A stretch of 14,215 nucleotides of DNA from Calditrichota bacterium (GTDB taxonomy: Bacteria; Calditrichota; Calditrichia; RBG-13-44-9), in contig JAJRXE010000242.1 in the NCBI GenBank assembly GCA_024276455.1, positions 1 to 14,215 of the forward strand, read 5' to 3'. Below are positions 1 through 6,537 of this stretch, piece after piece. The notes under the pieces are model-generated. The model was not told the origin of the DNA, did not search any database, and saw only the letters and a program-made list of their open reading frames with translations. Position 1 is the first letter of the stretch. Each line of letters opens with the position of its first letter. Made by a program: the position numbers and the translations under genes.

Positions 1-1971
1 CGCTTCGATGCCGCCATGACCCTGACCAAGAAGCATTACCAGCGGCTCTGGTTCCCGGAACCCGGCACCGGCGGCGACATTCCCTCCCGGGCGGAACACG
101 GAATGACCAAGGAGGAATTCGATCGCCATATGCCGAAAGAGTTATGGCGGGAGGTGGTGGACCGGGTGGCCGAGGAAGTCCCGGACACCCTGCTGCTGGC
201 CGAGGCCTTCTGGCTCATGGAGAGCTACTTCGTGCGCACCCTGGGGATGCACCGGGTGTACAACAGCGCCTTCATGAACATGCTCAAAAACGAAGAAAAC
301 GACAAATTCCGCGCTTCCCTCAAGAATACCCTGGCGTTCAATCCCGAGATTCTGAAGCGTTTTGTCAATTTCATGAACAATCCCGATGAAGAGACTGCCG
401 TGGTGCAATTCGGCAAGGGCGACAAATACTTTGGCGTCTGCACCATGATGGTCACTCTACCGGGACTACCCATGTTTGGTCACGGACAGGTGGAGGGATT
501 CGCCGAAAAGTACGGCATGGAGTACCGTAAAGCTTACTGGAACGAGGTGCCGGACGAGGAACTGATCCGGCGTCACGAGCGGGAAATTTTCCCTCTGATG
601 CGCCGGCGGTACCTCTTTGCCGAAGTGGAGAATTTCCTGCTTTACGATTTCGAAGCGCCGGAAGGCTACGTGAATGAGAATGTGTTCGCCTACTCCAACC
701 GAGTAGGAAAGGAGCGCGGACTGGTGGTGTACAATAACAAGTTCGAATACGCCCGGGGCTGGTTGCGCCGCTCGGTGCCGTTCTCGGTGAAAACCGGGGC
801 GGGAGAAGAGCGAACGCTGGTCACTCGCACTCTGGCGGAGGGACTGGACATCCCGGACGACCCCAACTGTTTCCTGATTTTCCGCGATCAGGTGAGCGGA
901 CTGGAGTTTATACGCAATTGTCAGGATCTGCACCGGAACGGACTTTACGTGGAGCTGGGCGCCTTCAAGTACCAGGTTTTTCTGGATTTCCGGGAGGAGT
1001 GGGACGACGAGCCGGGGCACTACCGCCGCCTGCACGACGAACTGAACGGACGGGGGGTGCCCGACATGGAGGAAGCCTTGCGGGAAACCTACTTGCGGCC
1101 CTTGCACCAGGCGTTTACGCCCCTGGCGGAGGCGAATCGGCTGCAACAATTAGCGGAATTCCGGCAATCGGAAAATCCGGCTGCGGTGGAGGTCTGGTTG
1201 AACGAGGTGGTCGGTCAGTATCGCTACCTGGCTGAAACCGTGCGCCACTTTGCCGGCAGTGAGCGGGATCCCGAGTCGGTGGTGGAAAAATTCCGCGCCG
1301 AGGTGGGGGCGCTTTTGCGGTTGCCCCGTTCACTGGAAAGTTTCCGCCCGCCAGCCTCCCGCAAATCCGGCTGGATGGTGAAGCAGTTGCAGAGACATCT
1401 GGTAGAAAATCCCCTGGAGCGGCCCGTCATGTGGGCCTGGGCGCTGCTGCGGCATCTGGGGGAATTGGTCAGCGAAACGGACGCGGCGGCAGTGAGTCGC
1501 AGCTGGCTGGACGAATGGCTGTTGGGGAAAATCCTGTGGCGGAAGTTTCAGGAATTCGGACTCTCCGAAGTTCAATCCGGACGGGCGGTGCAAATTGTCG
1601 GATTGTTAATTCAGCTTGACGGTTGGTGGGAGAGCAACGGCGCCAAACACCAGCAACCCTACCGGGTGTTGCACCGACTGCTGGAATTAACTGAGGTGCA
1701 ATCTTTCCTGGGGGTGAATCATTACCAGGGCGTTCTCTGGTTCCACCGGGAATCTTTCCTGGAGTGGCTGGATTGGCTGTTGGAACTTGCCGCGCTGGAT
1801 GCTTTATCGGAAGAAGTGGATCCCGAAAAACGACGGAAGGTTTTGTTGGAACGTTACGACATTTTGCGCCGTTGGGAACGAGCGCTGGAGCCTTCCGGCT
1901 ACCAGGTGGAGAGCCTGTTGAACCTGGTACGGGGAAGAGTTCCCCGAACTCAGTCAAACGGGAGTAAGTAA
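1..1971 (+). CDS. GH13-like alpha-amylase family protein, C-terminal part (5' end outside window)
   Basis: The frame is open from base 1 (RFDAAMTL), so the first ATG at 16 is internal and the gene begins upstream. What remains is 656 residues. The opening RFDAAM resembles GH13 conserved region II, which makes the Asp at bases 7-9 the likely nucleophile. LLLAEAFW carries the probable acid/base Glu (202-204). FVNFMNNPDEETA fits the third region, with the transition-state Asp at 385-387, but the usual Asn-His-Asp reads Asn-Pro-Asp. PGLPMFGHGQVEGF fits the segment after the last barrel strand. A beta-like stretch (about residues 225-340, ERGLVVYNN) looks like a C-terminal amylase domain. It is followed by about 310 mostly helical residues, rich in Trp, Leu and Glu, that I do not recognise. 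The family probably hydrolyses or transfers alpha-glucans. Whether this member is exported cannot be seen because the N-terminus is missing. The superfamily call is fairly sure; the exact substrate is unknown. Confidence 0.78.
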   Translation, partial: RFDAAMTLTKKHYQRLWFPEPGTGGDIPSRAEHGMTKEEFDRHMPKELWREVVDRVAEEVPDTLLLAEAFWLMESYFVRTLGMHRVYNSAFMNMLKNEENDKFRASLKNTLAFNPEILKRFVNFMNNPDEETAVVQFGKGDKYFGVCTMMVTLPGLPMFGHGQVEGFAEKYGMEYRKAYWNEVPDEELIRRHEREIFPLMRRRYLFAEVENFLLYDFEAPEGYVNENVFAYSNRVGKERGLVVYNNKFEYARGWLRRSVPFSVKTGAGEERTLVTRTLAEGLDIPDDPNCFLIFRDQVSGLEFIRNCQDLHRNGLYVELGAFKYQVFLDFREEWDDEPGHYRRLHDELNGRGVPDMEEALRETYLRPLHQAFTPLAEANRLQQLAEFRQSENPAAVEVWLNEVVGQYRYLAETVRHFAGSERDPESVVEKFRAEVGALLRLPRSLESFRPPASRKSGWMVKQLQRHLVENPLERPVMWAWALLRHLGELVSETDAAAVSRSWLDEWLLGKILWRKFQEFGLSEVQSGRAVQIVGLLIQLDGWWESNGAKHQQPYRVLHRLLELTEVQSFLGVNHYQGVLWFHRESFLEWLDWLLELAALDALSEEVDPEKRRKVLLERYDILRRWERALEPSGYQVESLLNLVRGRVPRTQSNGSK

Positions 1972-2034
1972 CCAAACGGTTGAAAAGAGCAGTCTGAAGA
2001 GCGAAAAATCTGGTTCCTATTTAATCCTCCCCTC

Positions 2035-2063
2035 TTGACAAAAATTTTATTTCGTATTAAATA
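2035..2063 (+). promoter_or_regulatory. sigma70-like promoter candidate
   Basis: TTGACA (2035-2040) is followed by a 17-base AT-rich spacer and TAAATA (2058-2063). It lies in the 161-base gap upstream of the small exported protein starting at 2133. A separate TATAAT at 2099-2104 has no convincing -35 box but could be a second -10. No transcription start is known; this is a pattern match only. Confidence 0.5.
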
Positions 2064-2132
2064 TGTTAAGAAATGGGAAATAAGGCACAATTGGAACGTA
2101 TAATGAAGTGAACCAAACTGGCGGGGTGTAAA

Positions 2133-2522
2133 ATGAAGGCAAATGATTTAAAATCCTTGCCGATTTTGGTCCTTGTGTTCCTGCTCTTCTTTTCTCTTCA
2201 CTCCATCATTTTTGCGCAGGCAGAATCGAACCCACCAGCGAAACCTCCGGTAGCGAAACAGGATACCAGCAAAAAAGACACGACCAAACAAATTCCCGGT
2301 TACTACAAGGCGGTCGATGTGAAAATTGTGTATCCCTGGATGCCGGATGAGCCCCAGTGGTACCGCAATGTCTGTTGCCAGGTGGTGAAAAAAGGCAAGA
2401 AGGTTACCGAGTTGAATGTGTTTTTAAAGACCTGTACCGAAAAGATTGAAGTAAAAAAGGGCTACATTCATTACGAGATTCGGGACCACAAGACCAAAAA
2501 GTTGTTGGAAAAGGGTCCGTAA
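2133..2522 (+). CDS. small exported protein of unknown function
   Basis: The protein has 129 residues and I recognise no family. The N-terminus is a clear signal peptide: charged start, a hydrophobic core at residues 9-28, and a likely cleavage near FAQA (27-30). Residues 31-53 are a Pro/Lys/Thr/Asp-rich linker, as found in proteins that stand off a membrane or cell wall. Residues 54-129 form a small, basic, probably beta-rich module with aromatic residues (YPWMPDEPQWYR) and three cysteines (C81, C82, C101), which allow one disulfide plus one free thiol. There is no lipobox. The start is supported by a GGCGGGG stretch just upstream of the ATG and by the signal peptide beginning there. It stands alone, with its own promoter candidate upstream and a repeat array downstream. 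Envelope location is inferred; no function is proposed. Confidence 0.72.
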   Translation: MKANDLKSLPILVLVFLLFFSLHSIIFAQAESNPPAKPPVAKQDTSKKDTTKQIPGYYKAVDVKIVYPWMPDEPQWYRNVCCQVVKKGKKVTELNVFLKTCTEKIEVKKGYIHYEIRDHKTKKLLEKGP

Positions 2523-2652
2523 ATTGCTGGAAGTGCGCATGGGATATTCCCAATTCCTGGGGCGGTAAAGTTGTTGGAATTAAAGGGGAATTGGAAAAAA
2601 TGGCGACCGGACAGCGGGAGGGAGTGGCAATTTTTTTGTTGGTAGCTTTTTG

Positions 2653-2674
2653 GTAGCGGCAGGCTTCAGCCTGC
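2653..2674 (+). repeat. REP-like palindrome with GTAG head
   Basis: GTAG (2653-2656) lies just before a perfect 7-bp stem, GCAGGCT-TC-AGCCTGC (2659-2674, 2-base loop). A 5' GTAG tetranucleotide next to an extragenic palindrome is the known recognition pattern of REP elements mobilised by RAYT (IS200-like REP transposase) proteins. The stem sequence is unrelated to that of the neighbouring repeats, so it would be a different REP type. Confidence 0.6.
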
Positions 2675-2682
2675 AGGGTTTT

Positions 2683-2769
2683 GTAGGTCAAGCACCCCTG
2701 TTTGACCTAAATTAACACACCGGTTGTCTATTGTTAAAGTGTCTGGGACAACCAAGATGGTTGTCCTAC
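2683..2769 (+). repeat. REPIN-like unit 1 (two inverted REP hairpins)
   Basis: The left hairpin has GTAG at 2683-2686, stem GGTCAAGCA (2686-2694) paired with TGTTTGACC (2699-2707), one G-T wobble and loop CCCC. The right hairpin has GGACAACCA (2746-2754) paired with TGGTTGTCC (2758-2766), a perfect 9-bp stem ending in TAC, so the opposite strand also reads GTAGG before its stem. Two GTAG-headed palindromes in inverted orientation around a short spacer is the arrangement called a REPIN. The spacer also holds an inverted pair TTAACA (2712-2717) / TGTTAA (2732-2737). Confidence 0.72.
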
Positions 2770-2771
2770 TC

Positions 2772-2859
2772 GTTGGTCAAGTACCCTTGCTTGACCTAAA
2801 ATTAACACACCGGTTGTCTATTGTCAAAGCGTTTGGGACAACCAGGATGGTTGTCCTAC
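2772..2859 (+). repeat. REPIN-like unit 2
   Basis: This is a tandem copy of unit 1, offset by 89 bases. The left head is GTTG instead of GTAG (2772-2775). The left stem is GGTCAAGTA (2775-2783) with TGCTTGACC (2788-2796), and the right stem GGACAACCA (2836-2844) with TGGTTGTCC (2848-2856), closing with TAC. The ~39-base spacer is almost identical to unit 1. In the spacer, TGTTAA has become TGTCAA, which breaks one pair of the inner inverted repeat. Confidence 0.72.
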
Positions 2860-2861
2860 AT

Positions 2862-2950
2862 GTCGGTCAAGCACCCTTGCTTGACCAATATTAACACACT
2901 TAATTATTTATCGGATTAGAGTGTTGGTTAGCCCGGGCAATTATCCTGCC
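2862..2950 (+). repeat. REPIN-like unit 3, right half degraded
   Basis: The left hairpin is perfect: GGTCAAGCA (2865-2873), loop CCCT, TGCTTGACC (2878-2886), with head GTCG. The spacer begins like the other units (ATTAACACAC) and then diverges. At the expected position of the right hairpin, GGTTAGCCCGGGCAATTATCC (2927-2947) is followed by TGCC. It keeps the outer GG...CC and the spacing but pairs poorly. I read this as a decayed third copy; only the left half is certain. Confidence 0.55.
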
Positions 2951-3043
2951 TGCCGGAAAAATTGGAAAATAGGTTGTCTCTTCTCTTTCTGTTGATTAGC
3001 TTTTTTCGATGATTTTTTCTTCTGAAATGATATTTTCAAATTT

Positions 3044-3049
3044 AGGAGG
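3044..3049 (+). promoter_or_regulatory. ribosome binding site deciding the tricorn start
   Basis: A perfect AGGAGG lies 7 bases before the ATG at 3057. The alternative in-frame ATG at 3009 has no such site and would place 16 extra residues before the signal peptide, so 3057 is preferred. Confidence 0.85.
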
Positions 3050-3056
3050 ACGATTA

Positions 3057-6000
3057 ATGAAACGTTTGTTCAGTGGGTTGTTCTTAGTTTTAGTTCTTCT
3101 GGTTCAGACTGGCTGGACGCAGCAGGAAGCCCGTTTGCTGCGCTTCCCGGCAATTCATGAAGACCAGGTGGTTTTCACTTTTGCTGGCGATCTGTACACG
3201 GTGCCGGTAGAGGGTGGGGTGGCCCGCAAGCTCACCACCCACAAAGGTTTCGAGATGTTTGCTCGTTTTTCTCCGGACGGTAAATGGCTGGCTTTTACCG
3301 GACAATACGATGGGAATACCGAGGTGTACCTGATACCCGCTGTAGGTGGAGAGCCGGTACGTTTGACCTACACCGCCACCCTGGGACGCGACGACGTGGC
3401 CGACCGAATGGGACCGAACAACATTGTAATGGGCTGGACCCCGGACGGCCAAAAAATCATTTTCCGCTCCCGTATGAAGAGCTTCAATCCCTTCATCGGA
3501 CAGTTATTTCTGGTGGACACCAAGGGCGACATGCCGGAAGAGCTGCCCCTGCCACGCGGTGGATTCTGTTCCTATTCCCCGGACGGCAAAAAACTGGCCT
3601 ACAATCGGGTGTTTCGGGAATTTCGTACCTGGAAGCGCTACCGCGGTGGCATGGCGGACGACATCTGGATTTACGATTTCGCCACCAAAAAGACCGAAAA
3701 CATTACCAACAATCCTGCCCAGGACATTATTCCCATGTGGCACGGAGACAAAATTTACTTCCTCTCCGACCGCGACAAACGAATGAATCTCTATGTGTAC
3801 GACCTGAACAGCAAAGAGACCCGGCAGCTCACTCATTTTAAGGATTTCGACATCAAATTTCCCTCCCTGGGACTGAAAGCCATTGTGTTCGAAAACGGCG
3901 GCTACCTTTACCGCTTTGACCTGGCAACCGAGCAGTACCAGAAAATTCCGGTCATCATTGCCGACGATCAGATTTACGCCCGCAACGAGATCAAAAAAGT
4001 GGGTAAAGAAGTCACCAACTACGAGATTTCGCCGGACGGCAAGCGCGCCCTGTTCGGTGCCCGGGGCGACGTGTTCACCGTACCGGCCAAAGAGGGTCCC
4101 ACCCGTAATCTGACCCAGACGCCCGGCATCCACGAGCGCAATTCCAAATGGTCGCCGGACGGCAAATGGATCGCTTACATTTCCGATCGCACCGGTGAGG
4201 ACGAGATTTACATTCAGGCGCAGGATGGGAGCGGGGAACCCATTCAAATTACCAGCGGCGGCGAAACGTACAAGTACCAGATTTACTGGTCGCCGGATAG
4301 CAAGAAATTGCTCTGGTCCGACCGCAAGCAGCGCCTGCGCTATGTGGACATTACCACCAAAAAAATTGTGGAGGTGGATCAGGCCCGGCGCTGGGAAATC
4401 CGCGATTACGCCTGGTCGCCGGACAGTAAATGGATTGCTTATTCCCGCCCGGAAGAGAAGGGCATGAGCAAGGTGTACCTCTATTCCCTGGAAGCCGGGA
4501 AATCCTACCCGGTGACGGAAGGATGGTACGATTCTTACTCCCCGGCCTTCAGCTCGGACGGAAAGTACCTGTTTTTTGTGTCCGACCGCGATTTCAATCC
4601 CATTTACAGTCAGACGGAATGGAATCACGCCTATGTGGACATGGCGCGCATCTACCTGGTAACCCTGGCAAAGGACGTAAAGTCGCCTTTTGAACCGAAA
4701 AGCGACGAAGTAGAGGTAAAGAAGGACGAAAAAAGCGCTTCCGGAAAAAAAGGGAAATCCGCAAAAAAGAAAGAGGAAAAAAAGACGGTCACAGTCAAAG
4801 TGGATCTGGATGGCCTGAAAGACCGTCTGGTCGGGTTGCCGATTAAGGCGGCCAACTACCGCCATTTGAGCTCGGTGGGGGACAAATTGTATTACATTCG
4901 CACCAGTCGCCGCCGGGAGGAGAAACCCCATCTGCTAGTGTACAACCTCAAAGATCGTAAAGAGAAAGATCTGGGCGAGGTGAATGGGTACGAGATCTCG
5001 GCCAACGGGAAAAAGATGATTGTTTCCAGGAATCGGTCTTACGCCATCATCGATTTGCCTTCTACCAAAATTGAAATGAAAAAGAAGTTGAATCTCTCCG
5101 GAATGGAAGTGAAACTGGACCGGATGGCGGAATGGAAACAGATTTTCAACGAAAGCTGGCGACAGATGCGGGAGTTTTTCTACGCCCCCAACATGCACGG
5201 GGTAGATTGGCCGGCGGTCCGGGATAAGTACGCTCAGTTGTTACCCTACGTTCGGCACCGCAACGATCTGACTTACCTTATTGGAGAAATGGTGGGTGAA
5301 CTGAATGTGGGGCATGCCTATGTGGGCGGCGGCGATCGGCCTCAACCCAAACGCATTAAAACCGGTTTGTTGGGGGCCGAACTGGAGCGCGACGGTGCCA
5401 CCGGTTATTACCAAATTAAGAAAATCCTGAAAGGACAAAACTGGGACAAGAAATTGCGCTCCCCGCTAACGGAGATCGGTGTGGATGTGCGGGAAGGCGA
5501 TTACATTCTGGCGGTGAACGGTCAACCCACCAATCAAATGCCGAATATTTACGCTGCCCTGGTTAATACGGTGGGTAAACAGGTGAAACTGCGGGTAAAT
5601 TCCCAGCCCAAGGTGCAGGGCAGCCGGGAAGTTACCGTGGTACCCATTGGCGACGAAGCAGACCTTTACTATTACAACTGGGTGGAGAAGAACATTGCCT
5701 ATGTGAACGAAAAAACCAACGGTAAAGTGGGGTACATCCATGTGCCGGACATGGGGCGCCGGGGGTTGAACGAATTTGTAAAACACTTCTACCCCCAATT
5801 ACGTAAAAAAGCGCTCATTATCGATATCCGCGGAAATGGTGGTGGAAATGTGTCGCCTATGCTCATCGAGCGATTACGTCGCGAAATCACCATGATCGAA
5901 ATTGCCCGCAATACCATTCCCACCCCGGAACCCAACGCCATGATCTGGGGACCGAAGGTCTGTCTGATCGATGAATTTTCCGCTTCCGACGGCGATCTGT

Positions 6001-6326
6001 TCGCTTACCAGTTCAAAGTGCTCAAGCTGGGGAAACTGATTGGCAAGCGCACCTGGGGCGGCGTCGTTGGTATTCGCGGACCTCTACCGTTGCTGGATGG
6101 CGGACAATTGTACAAACCGGAATTCTCCCGTTACGATGTGGAAGGCAAGGAGTGGGTGATTGAAGGTCACGGCGTAGAACCGGACATCTATGTGGACAAC
6201 GACCCGGCTCTGGAATATCAGGGAATTGACCAGCAACTCGACAAGGCGATCGAGGTGATTTTAGAAGAACTGAAAACCCAGGAAAAAACCATTCCACCCC
6301 CGCCACCTTATCCCATCAAAAATTAA
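3057..6326 (+). CDS. tricorn protease-like secreted S41 peptidase
   Basis: The protein has 1089 residues from the ATG at 3057. It starts with a signal peptide (about residues 1-21), so it should act outside the cytoplasm, unlike the archaeal cytosolic tricorn. Residues ~22-540 form beta-propeller repeats with many PD40-type motifs (SPDGKWLAF, SPDGKKLAY, SPDSKWIAY). A Lys/Glu-rich linker follows (~545-582), then a last propeller-like part, a helical C1 region (~688-755, WRQMREFFYAPNMHGVDW), a PDZ domain (~766-865) and the C2 catalytic domain with IIDIRGNGGGN. Catalytic candidates are His753 (VGHAYV), Ser977 (SASDGD) and Glu1036 (IEGHGVEPD). Their spacings (224 and 59 residues) closely match the His746/Ser965/Glu1023 of Thermoplasma tricorn as I remember it. 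The role is probably cleavage of peptides to small fragments in the periplasm. The gene ends in its own terminator, so it appears monocistronic. Confidence 0.93.
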   Translation: MKRLFSGLFLVLVLLVQTGWTQQEARLLRFPAIHEDQVVFTFAGDLYTVPVEGGVARKLTTHKGFEMFARFSPDGKWLAFTGQYDGNTEVYLIPAVGGEPVRLTYTATLGRDDVADRMGPNNIVMGWTPDGQKIIFRSRMKSFNPFIGQLFLVDTKGDMPEELPLPRGGFCSYSPDGKKLAYNRVFREFRTWKRYRGGMADDIWIYDFATKKTENITNNPAQDIIPMWHGDKIYFLSDRDKRMNLYVYDLNSKETRQLTHFKDFDIKFPSLGLKAIVFENGGYLYRFDLATEQYQKIPVIIADDQIYARNEIKKVGKEVTNYEISPDGKRALFGARGDVFTVPAKEGPTRNLTQTPGIHERNSKWSPDGKWIAYISDRTGEDEIYIQAQDGSGEPIQITSGGETYKYQIYWSPDSKKLLWSDRKQRLRYVDITTKKIVEVDQARRWEIRDYAWSPDSKWIAYSRPEEKGMSKVYLYSLEAGKSYPVTEGWYDSYSPAFSSDGKYLFFVSDRDFNPIYSQTEWNHAYVDMARIYLVTLAKDVKSPFEPKSDEVEVKKDEKSASGKKGKSAKKKEEKKTVTVKVDLDGLKDRLVGLPIKAANYRHLSSVGDKLYYIRTSRRREEKPHLLVYNLKDRKEKDLGEVNGYEISANGKKMIVSRNRSYAIIDLPSTKIEMKKKLNLSGMEVKLDRMAEWKQIFNESWRQMREFFYAPNMHGVDWPAVRDKYAQLLPYVRHRNDLTYLIGEMVGELNVGHAYVGGGDRPQPKRIKTGLLGAELERDGATGYYQIKKILKGQNWDKKLRSPLTEIGVDVREGDYILAVNGQPTNQMPNIYAALVNTVGKQVKLRVNSQPKVQGSREVTVVPIGDEADLYYYNWVEKNIAYVNEKTNGKVGYIHVPDMGRRGLNEFVKHFYPQLRKKALIIDIRGNGGGNVSPMLIERLRREITMIEIARNTIPTPEPNAMIWGPKVCLIDEFSASDGDLFAYQFKVLKLGKLIGKRTWGGVVGIRGPLPLLDGGQLYKPEFSRYDVEGKEWVIEGHGVEPDIYVDNDPALEYQGIDQQLDKAIEVILEELKTQEKTIPPPPPYPIKN

Positions 6327-6339
6327 AAAATTTGATTTC

Positions 6340-6374
6340 CGCCTCCTTGGGTTTACTGAGGGGGCGTTTTTTTT
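6340..6374 (+). terminator. rho-independent terminator after the tricorn gene
   Basis: An 11-bp stem (6340-6350 with 6356-6366, including three G-T wobbles) has a 5-base loop and is followed directly by eight T residues (6367-6374). It begins 13 bases after the stop codon of the tricorn gene. Confidence 0.88.
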
Positions 6375-6537
6375 GTGGTTCCTCCCCGCACCGTGTAAAG
6401 GGCATCGCTTTCCATAAACGAAACTGTTTGTTGAAATATAGCGTAGTCTATGTTGAGTGGATTTGTTTATTTGGTGGAAAATAATTAATTTCAGTCGGTG
6501 AAATGGACCGGTTGAAAAAATGCAGATGGGAGCCTCT

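Larger units (their letters stand above)
2523..3056. other. non-coding gap of 534 bases, mostly repeats
   Basis: Bases 2523-2650 show no credible gene. They contain only a weak 8-base inverted repeat (2550-2557 with 2587-2594) and a direct repeat TTGGTAGC (2639-2646 and 2650-2657). Bases 2653-2674 are a short GTAG-headed palindrome, and 2683-2950 are three tandem REPIN-like units. Bases 2951-3043 are AT-rich and T-rich and could hold the promoter of the tricorn gene, but I see no convincing -35/-10 pair. Confidence 0.7.

Noticed and set aside
466..1149. 227-codon minus-strand open frame opposite the GH13-like gene
   Set aside because: It is antisense to conserved GH13 motifs and has no independent support.
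2550..2594. Terminator after the small exported gene (CCAATTCC / GGAATTGG)
   Set aside because: It is only 8 bp with a 29-base loop and low GC, and what follows is an A-run rather than a T-run on the coding strand.
2404..2691. 95-codon minus-strand open frame covering the small palindrome
   Set aside because: It runs through the REP palindrome and into the end of the small exported gene; such frames arise by chance over REP sequences and no motif or ribosome site supports it.
2683..2950. CRISPR array
   Set aside because: The ~89-base period has no short constant repeat alternating with unique spacers; the whole unit is repeated, including its spacer, and no cas gene is present.
3009..3056. 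Upstream start for the tricorn gene at 3009
   Set aside because: It has no ribosome site, and the AGGAGG at 3044-3049 plus the signal peptide favour 3057.
3504..4931. 475-codon minus-strand open frame opposite the tricorn gene
   Set aside because: It mirrors the coding strand of a clearly recognised protein, its composition looks like a frame shadow, and it has no ribosome site or recognisable motif.
6428..6454. Promoter TTGTTG / TATGTT upstream of the lipoprotein protease
   Set aside because: The spacer is only 15 bases and both boxes are weak; too little to call.
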